A DNA stretch of 64,000 nucleotides from Acidimicrobiaceae bacterium (lineage in GTDB: Bacteria > Actinomycetota > Acidimicrobiia > Acidimicrobiales > UBA8190), in the NCBI GenBank assembly GCA_003151475.1, contig PLXQ01000031.1, positions 7,244-71,243 of the forward strand, written 5' to 3'. Both the position numbers and the translations under genes were made by a program. The notes beneath the pieces are model-generated. The model was not told the DNA's origin. It saw only the letters and a list, made by a program, of their open reading frames with translations, and made no database searches. How positions within the stretch are numbered: position 1 is the stretch's first letter; each line of letters opens with the position of its first letter. Below are positions 25,529 through 34,266 of this stretch, piece after piece.

Positions 25529-25546
25529 ACGTGGGAGCTGTCGTGA
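25514..25546 (+). CDS. Possible 10-aa leader ORF before paralog 6 (Met-Arg-Arg-Gly type)
   Basis: ATG 25514 opens MRRGATWELS; the TGA stop (25544-25546) is followed after one nucleotide by the ATG of paralog 6 (TGATATG). This is the same stop-N-ATG geometry as leader C. It is very short, so the case rests on the match of box, promoter spacing and stop-start geometry. Confidence 0.45.
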   Translation: MRRGATWELS

Positions 25547-25547
25547 T

Positions 25548-26621
25548 ATGACGGGCCCTGTGAACCCTGTGGAGATCGTCCGGCGCGACCTGCGCAGGCG
25601 CCAACGTCAATGGGCTCGTCGCGTGTTGCGTCCGGTAACCAAGGGGCGCATCGTGATCGAAGCAAACCCAAGCGACGCCCAGCCTCTCGACGATTTCCGG
25701 TTCTTCGCTGTCCTCGGCACCTGGATGGAGGAGGACGTCGTCGAGGCGACGGTGCGCAATGCCTTCGCCCAGGGGGTTGAGGCGGTATACCTGGTCGACA
25801 ACGCCAGCACCGATGACACCGTCGAGCGCGCCGTGGCTGCGGGCGCCGTCTTGGCCGAGTCCTTCGAGACCGACGTCTACGAGGAACGGGTCCGCATCCT
25901 GTTCATGAACGGGGTGGTGGCCCGCATCTCGCTCACCTCGCGTGCACCGCACATCTGGTGGCTGTGGCTCGACGCCGACGAATTCCCCGCGGGCCCGAAC
26001 GGACTGACCATCGTCGAGTACCTTCGCACGTTGGACCGCCGCTTTCGCACCGTGGGCAGCACCTACTACAACCACTTCCCGTCGACCAAGCCCGAGTACA
26101 TCCGTGGCTTCCACCCCGTCGACTTCCAGCCCCTGTGTGAGCGGTACACCTCGAAGCATGTCCACCACTGCGCCGGACCCCACTGGAAGCACCCGCTGCA
26201 ACGGTTCGACCGAACCGAGCCCTTCATCCTGGCCGGCGGCGGGTTCCATACAGGCACGCTGCGGACCCGCGAGCCGCTCAAGGAGCCGGCCACCGGCATC
26301 GTGACCCACCACATCACCTACCGCGAGGAGTCCTTCTCCCGTCGGCGCTTGGAGCTGCTGTGCGGCGGGCCGGCCCGTAACGAGTTCAACGAAGCCGTCG
26401 GCAACAGGACGATCCAGCGACGTTTCGAGTCGCTCGACGCCGTGTACGCCCAAAACTGGCCAGAGGTGAATAATTTGCGCGGCGAAGATCCCCTATTGGG
26501 CGTGCAACCTCACCCGTGGCCCGATCCAACGAGCATCCGTCGCTGGTACGACATGGAAGAACTCGAAGCGGCCAAGGAGAAATGGCGGGCCGACGACCCG
26601 GCGTCGGCGACCCAGCCCTGA
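25548..26621 (+). CDS. Glyco_tranf_2_4-type glycosyltransferase, paralog 6 of 6
   Basis: 357 aa. FAVLGTWMEEDVVEATVRNA, YLVDNASTDDTVERAV, WWLWLDADEFPAGPNGL, VGSTYYNHFPSTKPEYIRGF and HWKHPLQRFDRTE are conserved. The N-terminal RRQRQWARRVLRPVTKGRI and the C-terminus NNLRGEDPLLGVQP resemble paralogs 4 and 5, which are on the opposite strand. ATG 25548 is one nucleotide after the leader stop. It ends 16 bp before the convergent asnB. Confidence 0.87.
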   Translation: MTGPVNPVEIVRRDLRRRQRQWARRVLRPVTKGRIVIEANPSDAQPLDDFRFFAVLGTWMEEDVVEATVRNAFAQGVEAVYLVDNASTDDTVERAVAAGAVLAESFETDVYEERVRILFMNGVVARISLTSRAPHIWWLWLDADEFPAGPNGLTIVEYLRTLDRRFRTVGSTYYNHFPSTKPEYIRGFHPVDFQPLCERYTSKHVHHCAGPHWKHPLQRFDRTEPFILAGGGFHTGTLRTREPLKEPATGIVTHHITYREESFSRRRLELLCGGPARNEFNEAVGNRTIQRRFESLDAVYAQNWPEVNNLRGEDPLLGVQPHPWPDPTSIRRWYDMEELEAAKEKWRADDPASATQP

Positions 26622-26637
26622 GGCCATCTCGCTGCCG

Positions 26638-28599
26638 TCAACTCGGAGACCACCGGTCGAGCCAGGACTCGAGCATGAGCACGTCCCACAACGCGTAGCC
26701 GAGGTCCCGGCGGCCGCCTAGGTGGGCGTCCCAGGCGCGCCGCACGGGGTCGGGATCGAGGACTCCTTGGCGCTCCAGACGATGGCGGGCGAGCAGGTCC
26801 TCGGCCCATGGCCGCAACGGCCCGCGTAGCCATGACCCGATCGGCACCCCGAAGCCCATCTTGGGCCGGTCCACGAGAGCGGCCGGGACGTGGCGGTGCA
26901 AGACGGTGCGTAAGACCTGTTTCGTCACCCCGTCGTGCAGCTTGCTCGACAGCGGGAGCCGCCAGGCCAGGTCGAGGACCTGCCGGTCGAGGAACGGCAC
27001 CCTCGTCTCGAGCGAGCACGACATGGCGGCCCGGTCGAGCTTGGTCAAGATGTCGTCGGGGAGGTAGCCCACGAGGTCGAGCCACAGCACCTGCTCGGTC
27101 ACCCCGCCGAGATCGGGCCACGTATCGGGACGCGAGGCCAACGAATCAGCCACCCCGGCGCCGCGGACCACGGACCCCGGATCGTCCCAGTGCGAGACGA
27201 GCGCCAGATAGGCCGCTTCGGCCCCGTCGGCGGCCAGGACCTGGCCGACCTTGGCGAACTTGGTTGAAGGGTTCCGCACCTGGAACCTGGCCGGCAGCAG
27301 GCCGGACAGCCGTGCCACCCGGTCGACCGCCGCGGGGGACACCTTGGTCATCGCCGTCCCCACCCGTTGCCGGACACCCCAGGGCACAACCCGGGCGTGC
27401 CTCTGCAGACGCTCGAGCCACGCATGCCGGTTGTAGCCGGCGAACAGCTCGTCGCCACCGTCGCCCGACAGAGACACCGTCACGTCAGACCGCGCCAGGC
27501 GGCTCACGAGCAGGGTGGGAATCTGGGAGCAGTCGCCGAAGGGTTCGTCCCAGATCTCGGCAAGGCTCGGGATCACCGCCCGCGCCTCGGCATCACCCAC
27601 GTGCAAGGTGGTGTGGTCGGTCCCCAGATGCCGCGCCACAGCCTTGGCATCGAGGGACTCGTCGAAAGCCGCATCGGCGAAACCAATGGTGAATGTCCGT
27701 ACCGGACGATCACTGGAGCGTTGCATCAGAGCCACGATCAAGCTCGAGTCCACCCCCCCGGAGAGAAAGGCGCCCACAGGGACATCGGCCACCATCCGGG
27801 CCTCGACGGCATCGCCCAGCACCGTCTCGACCCGATCGGCCAGGGCGTCGGGTCCGTCGGCCAGCGGCTCCTGCATGGCCTGTTCCACGGCGCGGCGCGC
27901 CGACCAGTAAAACCGGTGCCGGGGCGTGCTCCCGCAGCCGTCCTCGGACGAGACGCTCACGAGCTCCCCCGGTTCGAGCTTGGAAATGCCCCTGTAGATG
28001 GTGCGCGGGGCGGGGACGCAATTGTGGCGCAGGAACAGCGCCACCGAGCCCCGATCGAGCTCGGGACGAAACGCCGAGAGGCACCGCAACGCTTTCAACT
28101 CCGAAGCGAAGACGAACTGGCGTCCGATCCACCCGTAGTAAAGCGGCTTCTCCCCGAACCGGTCGCGCCCCAGATGCAGCTGGCGCCGGTGGCGATCCCA
28201 CAAGCCGAAAGCGAACATCCCCTCGACAGCTTCGAGAGCGTCGTCCAATCCCCACGTCTCGACCGCACTCAGGAACACCTCGGTGTCCGAGCCTCCCCGG
28301 AGCACGACACCGGCCGATTGGAGCCGTTTTCCGAGGGCACGGAAATTGTAGATCTCGCCGTTGAAGTTGAGGACGAAGCGACGCCTATGGGACATCATCG
28401 GCTGGGCCCCGACGTCTCCGAAGCCGACCACAGACAACCGCCGGTGCCCGAACCCGAGGCCGTGGACGGCGTCGATCCAGATGTTTCCGTCGTCGGGGCC
28501 CCGGTGTGCGAGGGCCGTCGCCATGGACGTGGCCTGCTCGGCCAGCTCTTCGGCCGACGTGGCCCCTCGGGGATCAAGGACCCCGGCTATCCCGCACAT
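26638..28599 (-). CDS. asnB: Glutamine-hydrolysing asparagine synthetase-type amidotransferase
   Basis: 653 aa, full length. Class II glutamine amidotransferase begins MCGIAGVLD with the catalytic Cys2; HRGPDDGNIW, GHRRLSVVG and FNGEIYNFRAL follow. The synthetase half has the ATP pyrophosphatase loop VGAFLSGGVDSSLIVAL near residue 278 and SLSGDGGDELFAGYNRH near 380. AsnB-type proteins in capsule and O-antigen loci can amidate uronic acids instead of aspartate. With a UDP-sugar dehydrogenase at 45.2 kb making uronic acids, a glycan-amidating role is plausible but not shown. ATG 28599 overlaps the upstream sulfotransferase by 13 bp. Confidence 0.92.
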   Translation of the reverse strand: MCGIAGVLDPRGATSAEELAEQATSMATALAHRGPDDGNIWIDAVHGLGFGHRRLSVVGFGDVGAQPMMSHRRRFVLNFNGEIYNFRALGKRLQSAGVVLRGGSDTEVFLSAVETWGLDDALEAVEGMFAFGLWDRHRRQLHLGRDRFGEKPLYYGWIGRQFVFASELKALRCLSAFRPELDRGSVALFLRHNCVPAPRTIYRGISKLEPGELVSVSSEDGCGSTPRHRFYWSARRAVEQAMQEPLADGPDALADRVETVLGDAVEARMVADVPVGAFLSGGVDSSLIVALMQRSSDRPVRTFTIGFADAAFDESLDAKAVARHLGTDHTTLHVGDAEARAVIPSLAEIWDEPFGDCSQIPTLLVSRLARSDVTVSLSGDGGDELFAGYNRHAWLERLQRHARVVPWGVRQRVGTAMTKVSPAAVDRVARLSGLLPARFQVRNPSTKFAKVGQVLAADGAEAAYLALVSHWDDPGSVVRGAGVADSLASRPDTWPDLGGVTEQVLWLDLVGYLPDDILTKLDRAAMSCSLETRVPFLDRQVLDLAWRLPLSSKLHDGVTKQVLRTVLHRHVPAALVDRPKMGFGVPIGSWLRGPLRPWAEDLLARHRLERQGVLDPDPVRRAWDAHLGGRRDLGYALWDVLMLESWLDRWSPS

Positions 28600-29594
28600 A
28601 CGTCACCGGGCATGTCGTCGGCCGACCAGTGCTGCAGAGGAAAGGCCCGCAGCACCCGGCGCAACGACGCCAGCTCATCGGCCCCCAGACGACTGCGCCA
28701 GGCGTCGGCCGCGTCCGAAGAGCGACGCTGCAGGGCAAATCCCTCCCCCGGTCGATCACCGGCGGCGAGCTCGTCCTCTGTCCGCGACGACCACGCCAGT
28801 CCCAGATCTTGGTACAGCCGCCGGAACTCCTCCGCCGGATCGCGACACAACTCTTCGTGTACCCGCACCAGCCAGTGGGGGTGCCGGGTAGCCTCCTCCT
28901 CGAGCGCCGCCGTCAGCAGTCCGAGCTGCCACACGGCCCGATCGAGTGCGGCGGCGCCGGGGGGCGGGAGGTCCCACCGCTTCACGTACCGCTCCTGCAC
29001 GACATCGCGTCGATCGAGTCCCCGGTCGCGGTCGGGCAGGTCGAGCTCGAGCCAGCTGGCCAGCACGTTGGCCGGATGACGTAACACCACGAGGACGTCC
29101 ACGTCGAAGTTGTCGGCGACCCATTCGGCCGCCAAGGGGGCATGCACCGACTTCACGATCACCCGTGGCGCCGATCCCTCCGCCTCTCGCGTCCCGGCCC
29201 GATCCCTCGTACGGGACCGCCCGAGGCCCCAGCCGGCACTCCGACCGGCCAGACGTAGCCGAGCGGGTATCGAACCTGACGCGCTGGCTTCGCGCTGAAC
29301 CTCGGAAGAGGAACGCAAGAGCCGGTCACCGATCCGCAGTCCCAGGTGGTTCGGGGCACCGGCGAACGCCCACGACCACATCCGCCGGTAGTCCTCGGCC
29401 GCCATGCCCGGCAGCAGGACAGGAAAGCGCCCGAGCCCGCGTTTGGCCCCCACGGCCACGGCCGAGGTCTTCTCGTTGTCGGGCTCCATCACCCCCCGCG
29501 TCCCCGGGGCCTGGGCCAGGATCTGAGCCGTCCACGTGGTCCCCGAGCGTGGCAGCCCGAGGACGAGTACCGGTTTCGGGACCGCTTCGGTCAC
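28587..29594 (-). CDS. Sulfotransferase family protein 4
   Basis: 335 aa. P-loop LVLGLPRSGTTWTAQILAQ at the N-terminus; PRVIVKSVHAPLAAEW and VLVVLRHPANVLASWLELD near residue 175 give the 3'-phosphate site; LVRVHEELCRDPAEEFRRLY is the late block. An Arg/Ala-rich insert around residues 95-145 is unusual. GTG at 29594 overlaps the GT4 stop upstream (GTGA) and its end overlaps asnB, so GT4, sulfotransferase and amidotransferase form one tightly coupled operon. Confidence 0.84.
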   Translation of the reverse strand: MTEAVPKPVLVLGLPRSGTTWTAQILAQAPGTRGVMEPDNEKTSAVAVGAKRGLGRFPVLLPGMAAEDYRRMWSWAFAGAPNHLGLRIGDRLLRSSSEVQREASASGSIPARLRLAGRSAGWGLGRSRTRDRAGTREAEGSAPRVIVKSVHAPLAAEWVADNFDVDVLVVLRHPANVLASWLELDLPDRDRGLDRRDVVQERYVKRWDLPPPGAAALDRAVWQLGLLTAALEEEATRHPHWLVRVHEELCRDPAEEFRRLYQDLGLAWSSRTEDELAAGDRPGEGFALQRRSSDAADAWRSRLGADELASLRRVLRAFPLQHWSADDMPGDVCAG

Positions 29595-30754
29595 CGGGCC
29601 TGCCGTGACCGGGGTCCCAGCAGGGGCACGAGGGCGTCACGCCATCCGGCGGCGACGACGTCCATGCTGAAACGCTCGACACAGCGCCGCCGTGCCGCCT
29701 CCCCCATGGCTCTGCGCCGCACCGGATCGCCGAGCAGTTCGGCCGTCGCCTCCACCATGGCGCCGAAGTCATCGACACCGACAACCTGCCCCGTCTCCCC
29801 GTCGGCCACGATGGCGTCGACGCCGGGCACCGAGGTAGCCACCACGGGCACGGCGCTCAGGCCGGCCTCGATCAGGACGCCCGGCATCCCCTCACCCCGG
29901 GGCAGGCTCGGAAACACCATGATGTCGGTCCCCTGCAGGACTTCGGCCACGTCGCCCCGGGCGCCGAGAAGCTCGACCCCGGCCGCCTGGGCGGGAGTCG
30001 CCAATGGACCGCTCAGGGGTCCGTCGCCCACGGCCAGGGCCCGGAACTCGAGGCCCCGGGCCCGCAGGGCGGCCACCACCTCGACGAAACGGTCGGGCCG
30101 CTTCTGGACGGTGAAAGCGCCCACGAAGCTGACCACGGGTTCTGGCCGCTTGTCGGCGTCGGCCCCGGGGTGGAATTCGTCGGGGTCGCGCCCGTTGGGC
30201 ACCAGCACGAGCCGGCCCGGCGGCACCCCGAGGACGTCCCGGCACTCATCGAGGACCTCGGCCCCTTCCGCCGCCACCAGATCGGGCCTCCGGGCCAGGT
30301 ACCGCCACATGGTCTTGCGCCCCGGCCGGTGCCCGGGAGGGGCCAGCGTGCCGATGGCGTAGTACGCCAGCGGGCGCCTGCGGCCCACCATGGCGGGGAC
30401 CAGGAACTTGAGTGGTTCCCCGCCGTGGGCCACCACCAGGGCCGGGGAGAGCCGGTCGAGAGCCCGCCGGAGCCGGAGGACCAGCCGGGGATCGAAGCCG
30501 ACCGTGGTGGCGGGGCCTCCGATCCCTCGTCCCTCCGCCGCGACGGGGGTGCCATCGCCGTCGAGGGTGTAGTCGACGGCCACCGGCTCTTCGAGGTCGG
30601 GTCCGTGGCTCACGATCGACAACACCCGGTGCCGCCTCGTCCCGGGGGCGTCGAGCCGGTCGGCCAGGGCCCGGGCCTCGCGTTGGGCGCCGCGGGGTGC
30701 CGCCGTGGGGATCACGTGCAGCACGAGGGGCTCGGGCGGCCCTGTTTCCCCCAT
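29591..30754 (-). CDS. GT4-family glycosyltransferase
   Basis: 387 aa, GT-B fold. LVLHVIPTAAPRGAQREARA is the N-terminal Gly-rich loop region, LVLVPNGRDPDEFHP near residue 190 the inter-domain segment, VVSFVGAFTVQKRPDRFVE the start of the C-domain, and FPSLPRGEGMPGVLIEAGLS the EX7E-like donor-binding motif. Donor unknown. ATG 30754 follows GGGAGCGGAAAG. It is divergent from sulfotransferase 5 with a 92-bp spacer and leads the operon with sulfotransferase 4 and asnB. Confidence 0.87.
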   Translation of the reverse strand: MGETGPPEPLVLHVIPTAAPRGAQREARALADRLDAPGTRRHRVLSIVSHGPDLEEPVAVDYTLDGDGTPVAAEGRGIGGPATTVGFDPRLVLRLRRALDRLSPALVVAHGGEPLKFLVPAMVGRRRPLAYYAIGTLAPPGHRPGRKTMWRYLARRPDLVAAEGAEVLDECRDVLGVPPGRLVLVPNGRDPDEFHPGADADKRPEPVVSFVGAFTVQKRPDRFVEVVAALRARGLEFRALAVGDGPLSGPLATPAQAAGVELLGARGDVAEVLQGTDIMVFPSLPRGEGMPGVLIEAGLSAVPVVATSVPGVDAIVADGETGQVVGVDDFGAMVEATAELLGDPVRRRAMGEAARRRCVERFSMDVVAAGWRDALVPLLGPRSRQAR

Positions 30755-30846
30755 CTTTCCGCTCCCTTTTCGCTGCAGATCGCAACGGCCGGCGAGGAGC
30801 CAGGCTACCGTTTGTGAACGCGCGCCACATGTGTCACCCTGCGTCG

Positions 30847-31710
30847 ATGAGCCTACGCTCCGTGGTGGCTGCCGCAGTGCGACGCCTGCCCCCCCGGGCA
30901 CGCCTCAAGCTGCTGCACCGCCTGGGTCGCTTCGCGCCCTGGGAGGAGGGATTCGATTTCACACCCCCGGAACCGGCGCCCGGTGAGCAGGTGGGCCCGC
31001 CCGATTTCGTGGGCATCGGCGTTCAGAAGGCGGGCACCACCTGGTGGTACGAGCTCCTCGTGGCCCACCCCGGGGTCTCGGCCCACCCCGAGATCCACAA
31101 GGAGCGCCATTTCCTCTCCCGTTTCGGCACCGACACCTTCGGACCCGACGAGCTCCGGGCCTACCACGGCTGGTTCCCCCGCGTGCCGGGCACCTTGGCC
31201 GGGGAGTGGACGCCGGACTACCTCTACTTCCCCTGGGTCCCGCCGCTGCTGGCCCGGGCCGCCCCCGAGGCCCGGCTCCTCATCATGCTCAGAGACCCCG
31301 TGGAACGCTTCCGATCGGGCCTCGCCCACCAGCTCCGCCAAGGGGTCGCGCCGACCGGAGCCGCTGTCACCGAAGCGGTCTCCCGCGGCTTCTACGCTGC
31401 TTCCCTCGTGCGCTGGTGCGAACACTTCGATCCCGACCAGGTCCTGGTCCTGCAGTACGAGCGCTGCGCCGAGGATCCCGCCGCTGAATTGGCCCGCACC
31501 TACCGCTTCCTCGGCCTCGACGACACCTTCGCCCCGCCGCACCTCCACCGCCCGGTGGGCGCCACCATGGAGGCGAAGGTCCATCTCGATGAGGACGCCC
31601 GAGAGCGCCTGATCGACACCTATGCGCCCGACGTCGAGGTCCTCGCCACCCGCCTGCCTGAGCTCGATCTCTCCCTGTGGCCGAACTTCGCCACCCTTAA
31701 GACGCCGTGA
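30847..31710 (+). CDS. Sulfotransferase family protein 5
   Basis: 287 aa. DFVGIGVQKAGTTWWYELL near residue 55 is a P-loop of the heparan/N-deacetylase-sulfotransferase type (QKAGTTW); HFLSRFGTDTFGPDELRAYH, AGEWTPDYLYFPWVPPLL, LIMLRDPVERFRSGLAHQL and LVLQYERCAEDPAAELARTY follow in order. This subtype typically sulfates sugars. ATG 30847 is chosen; upstream in-frame ATG 30829 is possible. Its stop overlaps the next start by 4 bp. First gene of a plus-strand operon ending at 35246. Confidence 0.86.
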   Translation: MSLRSVVAAAVRRLPPRARLKLLHRLGRFAPWEEGFDFTPPEPAPGEQVGPPDFVGIGVQKAGTTWWYELLVAHPGVSAHPEIHKERHFLSRFGTDTFGPDELRAYHGWFPRVPGTLAGEWTPDYLYFPWVPPLLARAAPEARLLIMLRDPVERFRSGLAHQLRQGVAPTGAAVTEAVSRGFYAASLVRWCEHFDPDQVLVLQYERCAEDPAAELARTYRFLGLDDTFAPPHLHRPVGATMEAKVHLDEDARERLIDTYAPDVEVLATRLPELDLSLWPNFATLKTP

Positions 31711-33053
31711 TCGCAGCGGCCGGCGGAAAACTCCCCTCCGCGCCGGTCGGCGTCGTGCTGGTCGGGTTGATCGTCTTCGCCATCAGCGTCCCCATCGCCC
31801 GGCGGGTGGCCCGTACCGAGGGTGACCCCCGCCTGACCTCGCTTCTCTTGATCGCCCTGGGCCTCCACTTCCTCGGCGGCCCGGCCCAGATCCTGGTGGA
31901 CAACCACGTCTACCACGGCGTCTCCGACTTCACCGGTTACGTCCACCAGGGGGCGACGCTGTCGACGAACTTCCGCAGCTTTCACTTCACCACCGCCGGG
32001 GCCCATCTGAGATCGGTCCTGGGCGACGGCTCGGTCTCCATCGCCGCCGGCATCGTCTTCAGCCTGACCGGCGTGAACGAGTTGGCCGCCTTCTTCGTCT
32101 TTGCCTGGTTCACCTGGCTCGGCACCATCTTCTTCTACAAGGCCTTCACCCTCACCTTCCCCGAAGGCGGCCACCGCCGCTACGCCCTCATGCTCTTCCT
32201 GCTGCCCTCGATCCTCTTCTGGGCCTCCGACGTGAGCAAGGAGGCGGTCATGATGCTCTCGCTCGGCGTCGCCACCTTCGGCACAGCGCGGGTCCTCGCC
32301 CGCCAGCGCCGGGGCTATCCCATGATCCTTCTCGGCATCGCCATGGGCATCGCCACCCGGCCCAACGAGATCGCCCTTCTCCTCGCCGGCTTTACCGTGG
32401 CCATGGTCTTCCGCCGGCACGACGAACGCAGGCAGCGGCGCGCCGTTCGTCGCCTCGGCGCTTTCGCCTTCCTGGCCGCCATCTTGGCCCTCACGGCTGT
32501 GCTCACGGTGAAGTTCGTCCATAGCAACGCCGGTTCGGTCGGCGGCGTTCTCAATTCCGCCCACCAGAACAACAGCGGCAAAGGCGTGGGCTTCGGTTCC
32601 AGCAACGTGCCCTATTCGTCGGATCCCCTGCTCTATCCCCGCGACGTCTACACCGTGCTCTTTGACCCTCTGCCTATCACCGCCACCAGCGTCACCAAGC
32701 TCCTGGCCGCCGCCGAGAACACTGTCATCCTCGTCCTCGTCCTCACCTCGCTGCGCCGGCTGCGTCTGCTCTTCCGCACGGGACGCGAGCGCGCCTATGT
32801 GTTCCTCTGTGCCGTCTACAGCGCGGCGTTCATCTACAGCTTCGCCGCGCTCGGGAACCTCGGTCTCATCACCCGGGAGCGGACCCTGCTCTTCCCTTAC
32901 CTTCTCGTCCTCCTGGCCGTCCCCCTCACGCCCAAGGGAGAGCCGCCGCAGTTCCCCTGGGAGAGAGAGCGACTGTCTCGGCGCGAGCGCCGCCTGGCGT
33001 CCTTGCGAGCAGGTGAGTTTCCGAACCGTCCCGCCGCCCCGGTGGGTCCGTGA
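31707..33053 (+). CDS. Polytopic membrane protein of unknown function
   Basis: 448 aa with roughly eight to ten hydrophobic segments; the first is VGVVLVGLIVFAISVPIAR. HFLGGPAQILVDNHVYHGVSD and a long non-membrane loop near residue 275-310 (HSNAGSVGGVLNSAHQNNSG) are notable. The layout (many helices with one large external loop) resembles O-antigen polymerases and PMT-like glycosyltransferases, and its place between a sulfotransferase and a glycosyltransferase fits such a role. I cannot assign a family from sequence. GTG start overlaps the previous stop. Confidence 0.65.
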   Translation: MIAAAGGKLPSAPVGVVLVGLIVFAISVPIARRVARTEGDPRLTSLLLIALGLHFLGGPAQILVDNHVYHGVSDFTGYVHQGATLSTNFRSFHFTTAGAHLRSVLGDGSVSIAAGIVFSLTGVNELAAFFVFAWFTWLGTIFFYKAFTLTFPEGGHRRYALMLFLLPSILFWASDVSKEAVMMLSLGVATFGTARVLARQRRGYPMILLGIAMGIATRPNEIALLLAGFTVAMVFRRHDERRQRRAVRRLGAFAFLAAILALTAVLTVKFVHSNAGSVGGVLNSAHQNNSGKGVGFGSSNVPYSSDPLLYPRDVYTVLFDPLPITATSVTKLLAAAENTVILVLVLTSLRRLRLLFRTGRERAYVFLCAVYSAAFIYSFAALGNLGLITRERTLLFPYLLVLLAVPLTPKGEPPQFPWERERLSRRERRLASLRAGEFPNRPAAPVGP

Positions 33054-33057
33054 GCCT

Positions 33058-34266
33058 ATGAGGACTCTGGTGGTGGCCACGGAGTACCCGTGGCCGTGCA
33101 ACAGCGGCTCGCGCCTGCGCCTGGCCACCACACTGCAGGCGCTGGCCGGTTGCGGTGAGGTCGACCTCTTCTCCGCCGTCTCGCTCTCGCGTACCGACTT
33201 CGACCCCCCTCCCCCGACACTCGGGCTCAGACGCGTCGAACGCATCGCCATCGACGACCGGCCACCGCAGCCCGCCGATTACCTGCGGGCACTGGCCCAT
33301 CCCCGGGCCCCCTTCGAGCTCCCCCGACGCGCCGGCGCCGTCGTCCGCCGGGCCGTGGGCCAGTTCTCGTCGGGCCCCTATGACCTCGTCTGGTACTTCC
33401 AGGTTCGGGCCTGGGTGCTGGCCGGGGCGCCGCCCCTCGCCCCCGCCGTGGTCGACATCGACGATCTCGAGGACGAGAAGATCCGTGCCCGCCTGGCCCT
33501 GCCCCGCCCCGTCGAGGGCTTCGCCGGTCACCTCCGCCGACGCGCCGCCCGCATCTTCACCGAGGAGGACGCCCGTCGGTGGCGCCGACTCCACCGACGC
33601 ATCGCCGATGAAACGGCGGCCACCGTTGTCTGCAGCGACCTCGACGCGGCGCGCTCGCAGCTCCCGGGCGTCCGCGTCATCGGCAACGGCTACCCCCTCC
33701 CCGACCATCCTCTCGGCCGCCTCACCGTCTCCGACCCGCCCGTCGTGGCCTTCCAGGGCACCCTGCGGTATCCGCCCAACGCCGATGCGGCGCGTTTTCT
33801 CGTCGACGACATCGGTCCCCGACTCCGCGCCCTCGTCCCCGACGTCCGCATCCGGCTGGTGGGCCTGGCTCCGCCGGCCTTCGCCGCCCTCGACAACCCC
33901 CCGGTGGTGACCCTTACGGGCCAGGTCCCCGATATCGCCGAAGAGCTGGCCCGGGCCGACCTGGTGGTCATCCCCCTGCGCTACGGCAGCGGCACCCGGG
34001 TGAAGATCCTCGAAGCCTTCGCCCACCGCATCCCCGTGGTCTCGACCACCATCGGCGCCGAGGGACTGGACGTCCTCCCCGACGTCCATCTCCTGGTGGC
34101 CGACGGCCCCGAGGCCATCGCCCGCGCCTGTGCCCGCCTGCTGGAAGACGCGTCCCTGCGAACGACCCTCGTCGACCACGCCCACGCTCTTTACCTCGGG
34201 CGCTACCAGTCCGCCCGCATCGAGGATTCGGTGGCGGCGCTGGCCCGCCAGGTGGCTCGCTCGTGA
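33058..34266 (+). CDS. GT4-family glycosyltransferase
   Basis: 402 aa, GT-B fold. MRTLVVATEYPWPCNSGSRL is the N-terminal donor-domain loop; VVDIDDLEDEKIRARLAL and VVAFQGTLRYPPNADAARFL mark the domain junction; VIPLRYGSGTRVKILEAFAH near residue 305 is the typical C-domain motif. It is close to the group that includes exopolysaccharide transferases with a ...GSGTRLKVLEA signature. ATG 33058 is taken; GTG 33049 is also in frame. Its stop overlaps the sulfotransferase 6 start by 4 bp. Confidence 0.85.
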   Translation: MRTLVVATEYPWPCNSGSRLRLATTLQALAGCGEVDLFSAVSLSRTDFDPPPPTLGLRRVERIAIDDRPPQPADYLRALAHPRAPFELPRRAGAVVRRAVGQFSSGPYDLVWYFQVRAWVLAGAPPLAPAVVDIDDLEDEKIRARLALPRPVEGFAGHLRRRAARIFTEEDARRWRRLHRRIADETAATVVCSDLDAARSQLPGVRVIGNGYPLPDHPLGRLTVSDPPVVAFQGTLRYPPNADAARFLVDDIGPRLRALVPDVRIRLVGLAPPAFAALDNPPVVTLTGQVPDIAEELARADLVVIPLRYGSGTRVKILEAFAHRIPVVSTTIGAEGLDVLPDVHLLVADGPEAIARACARLLEDASLRTTLVDHAHALYLGRYQSARIEDSVAALARQVARS

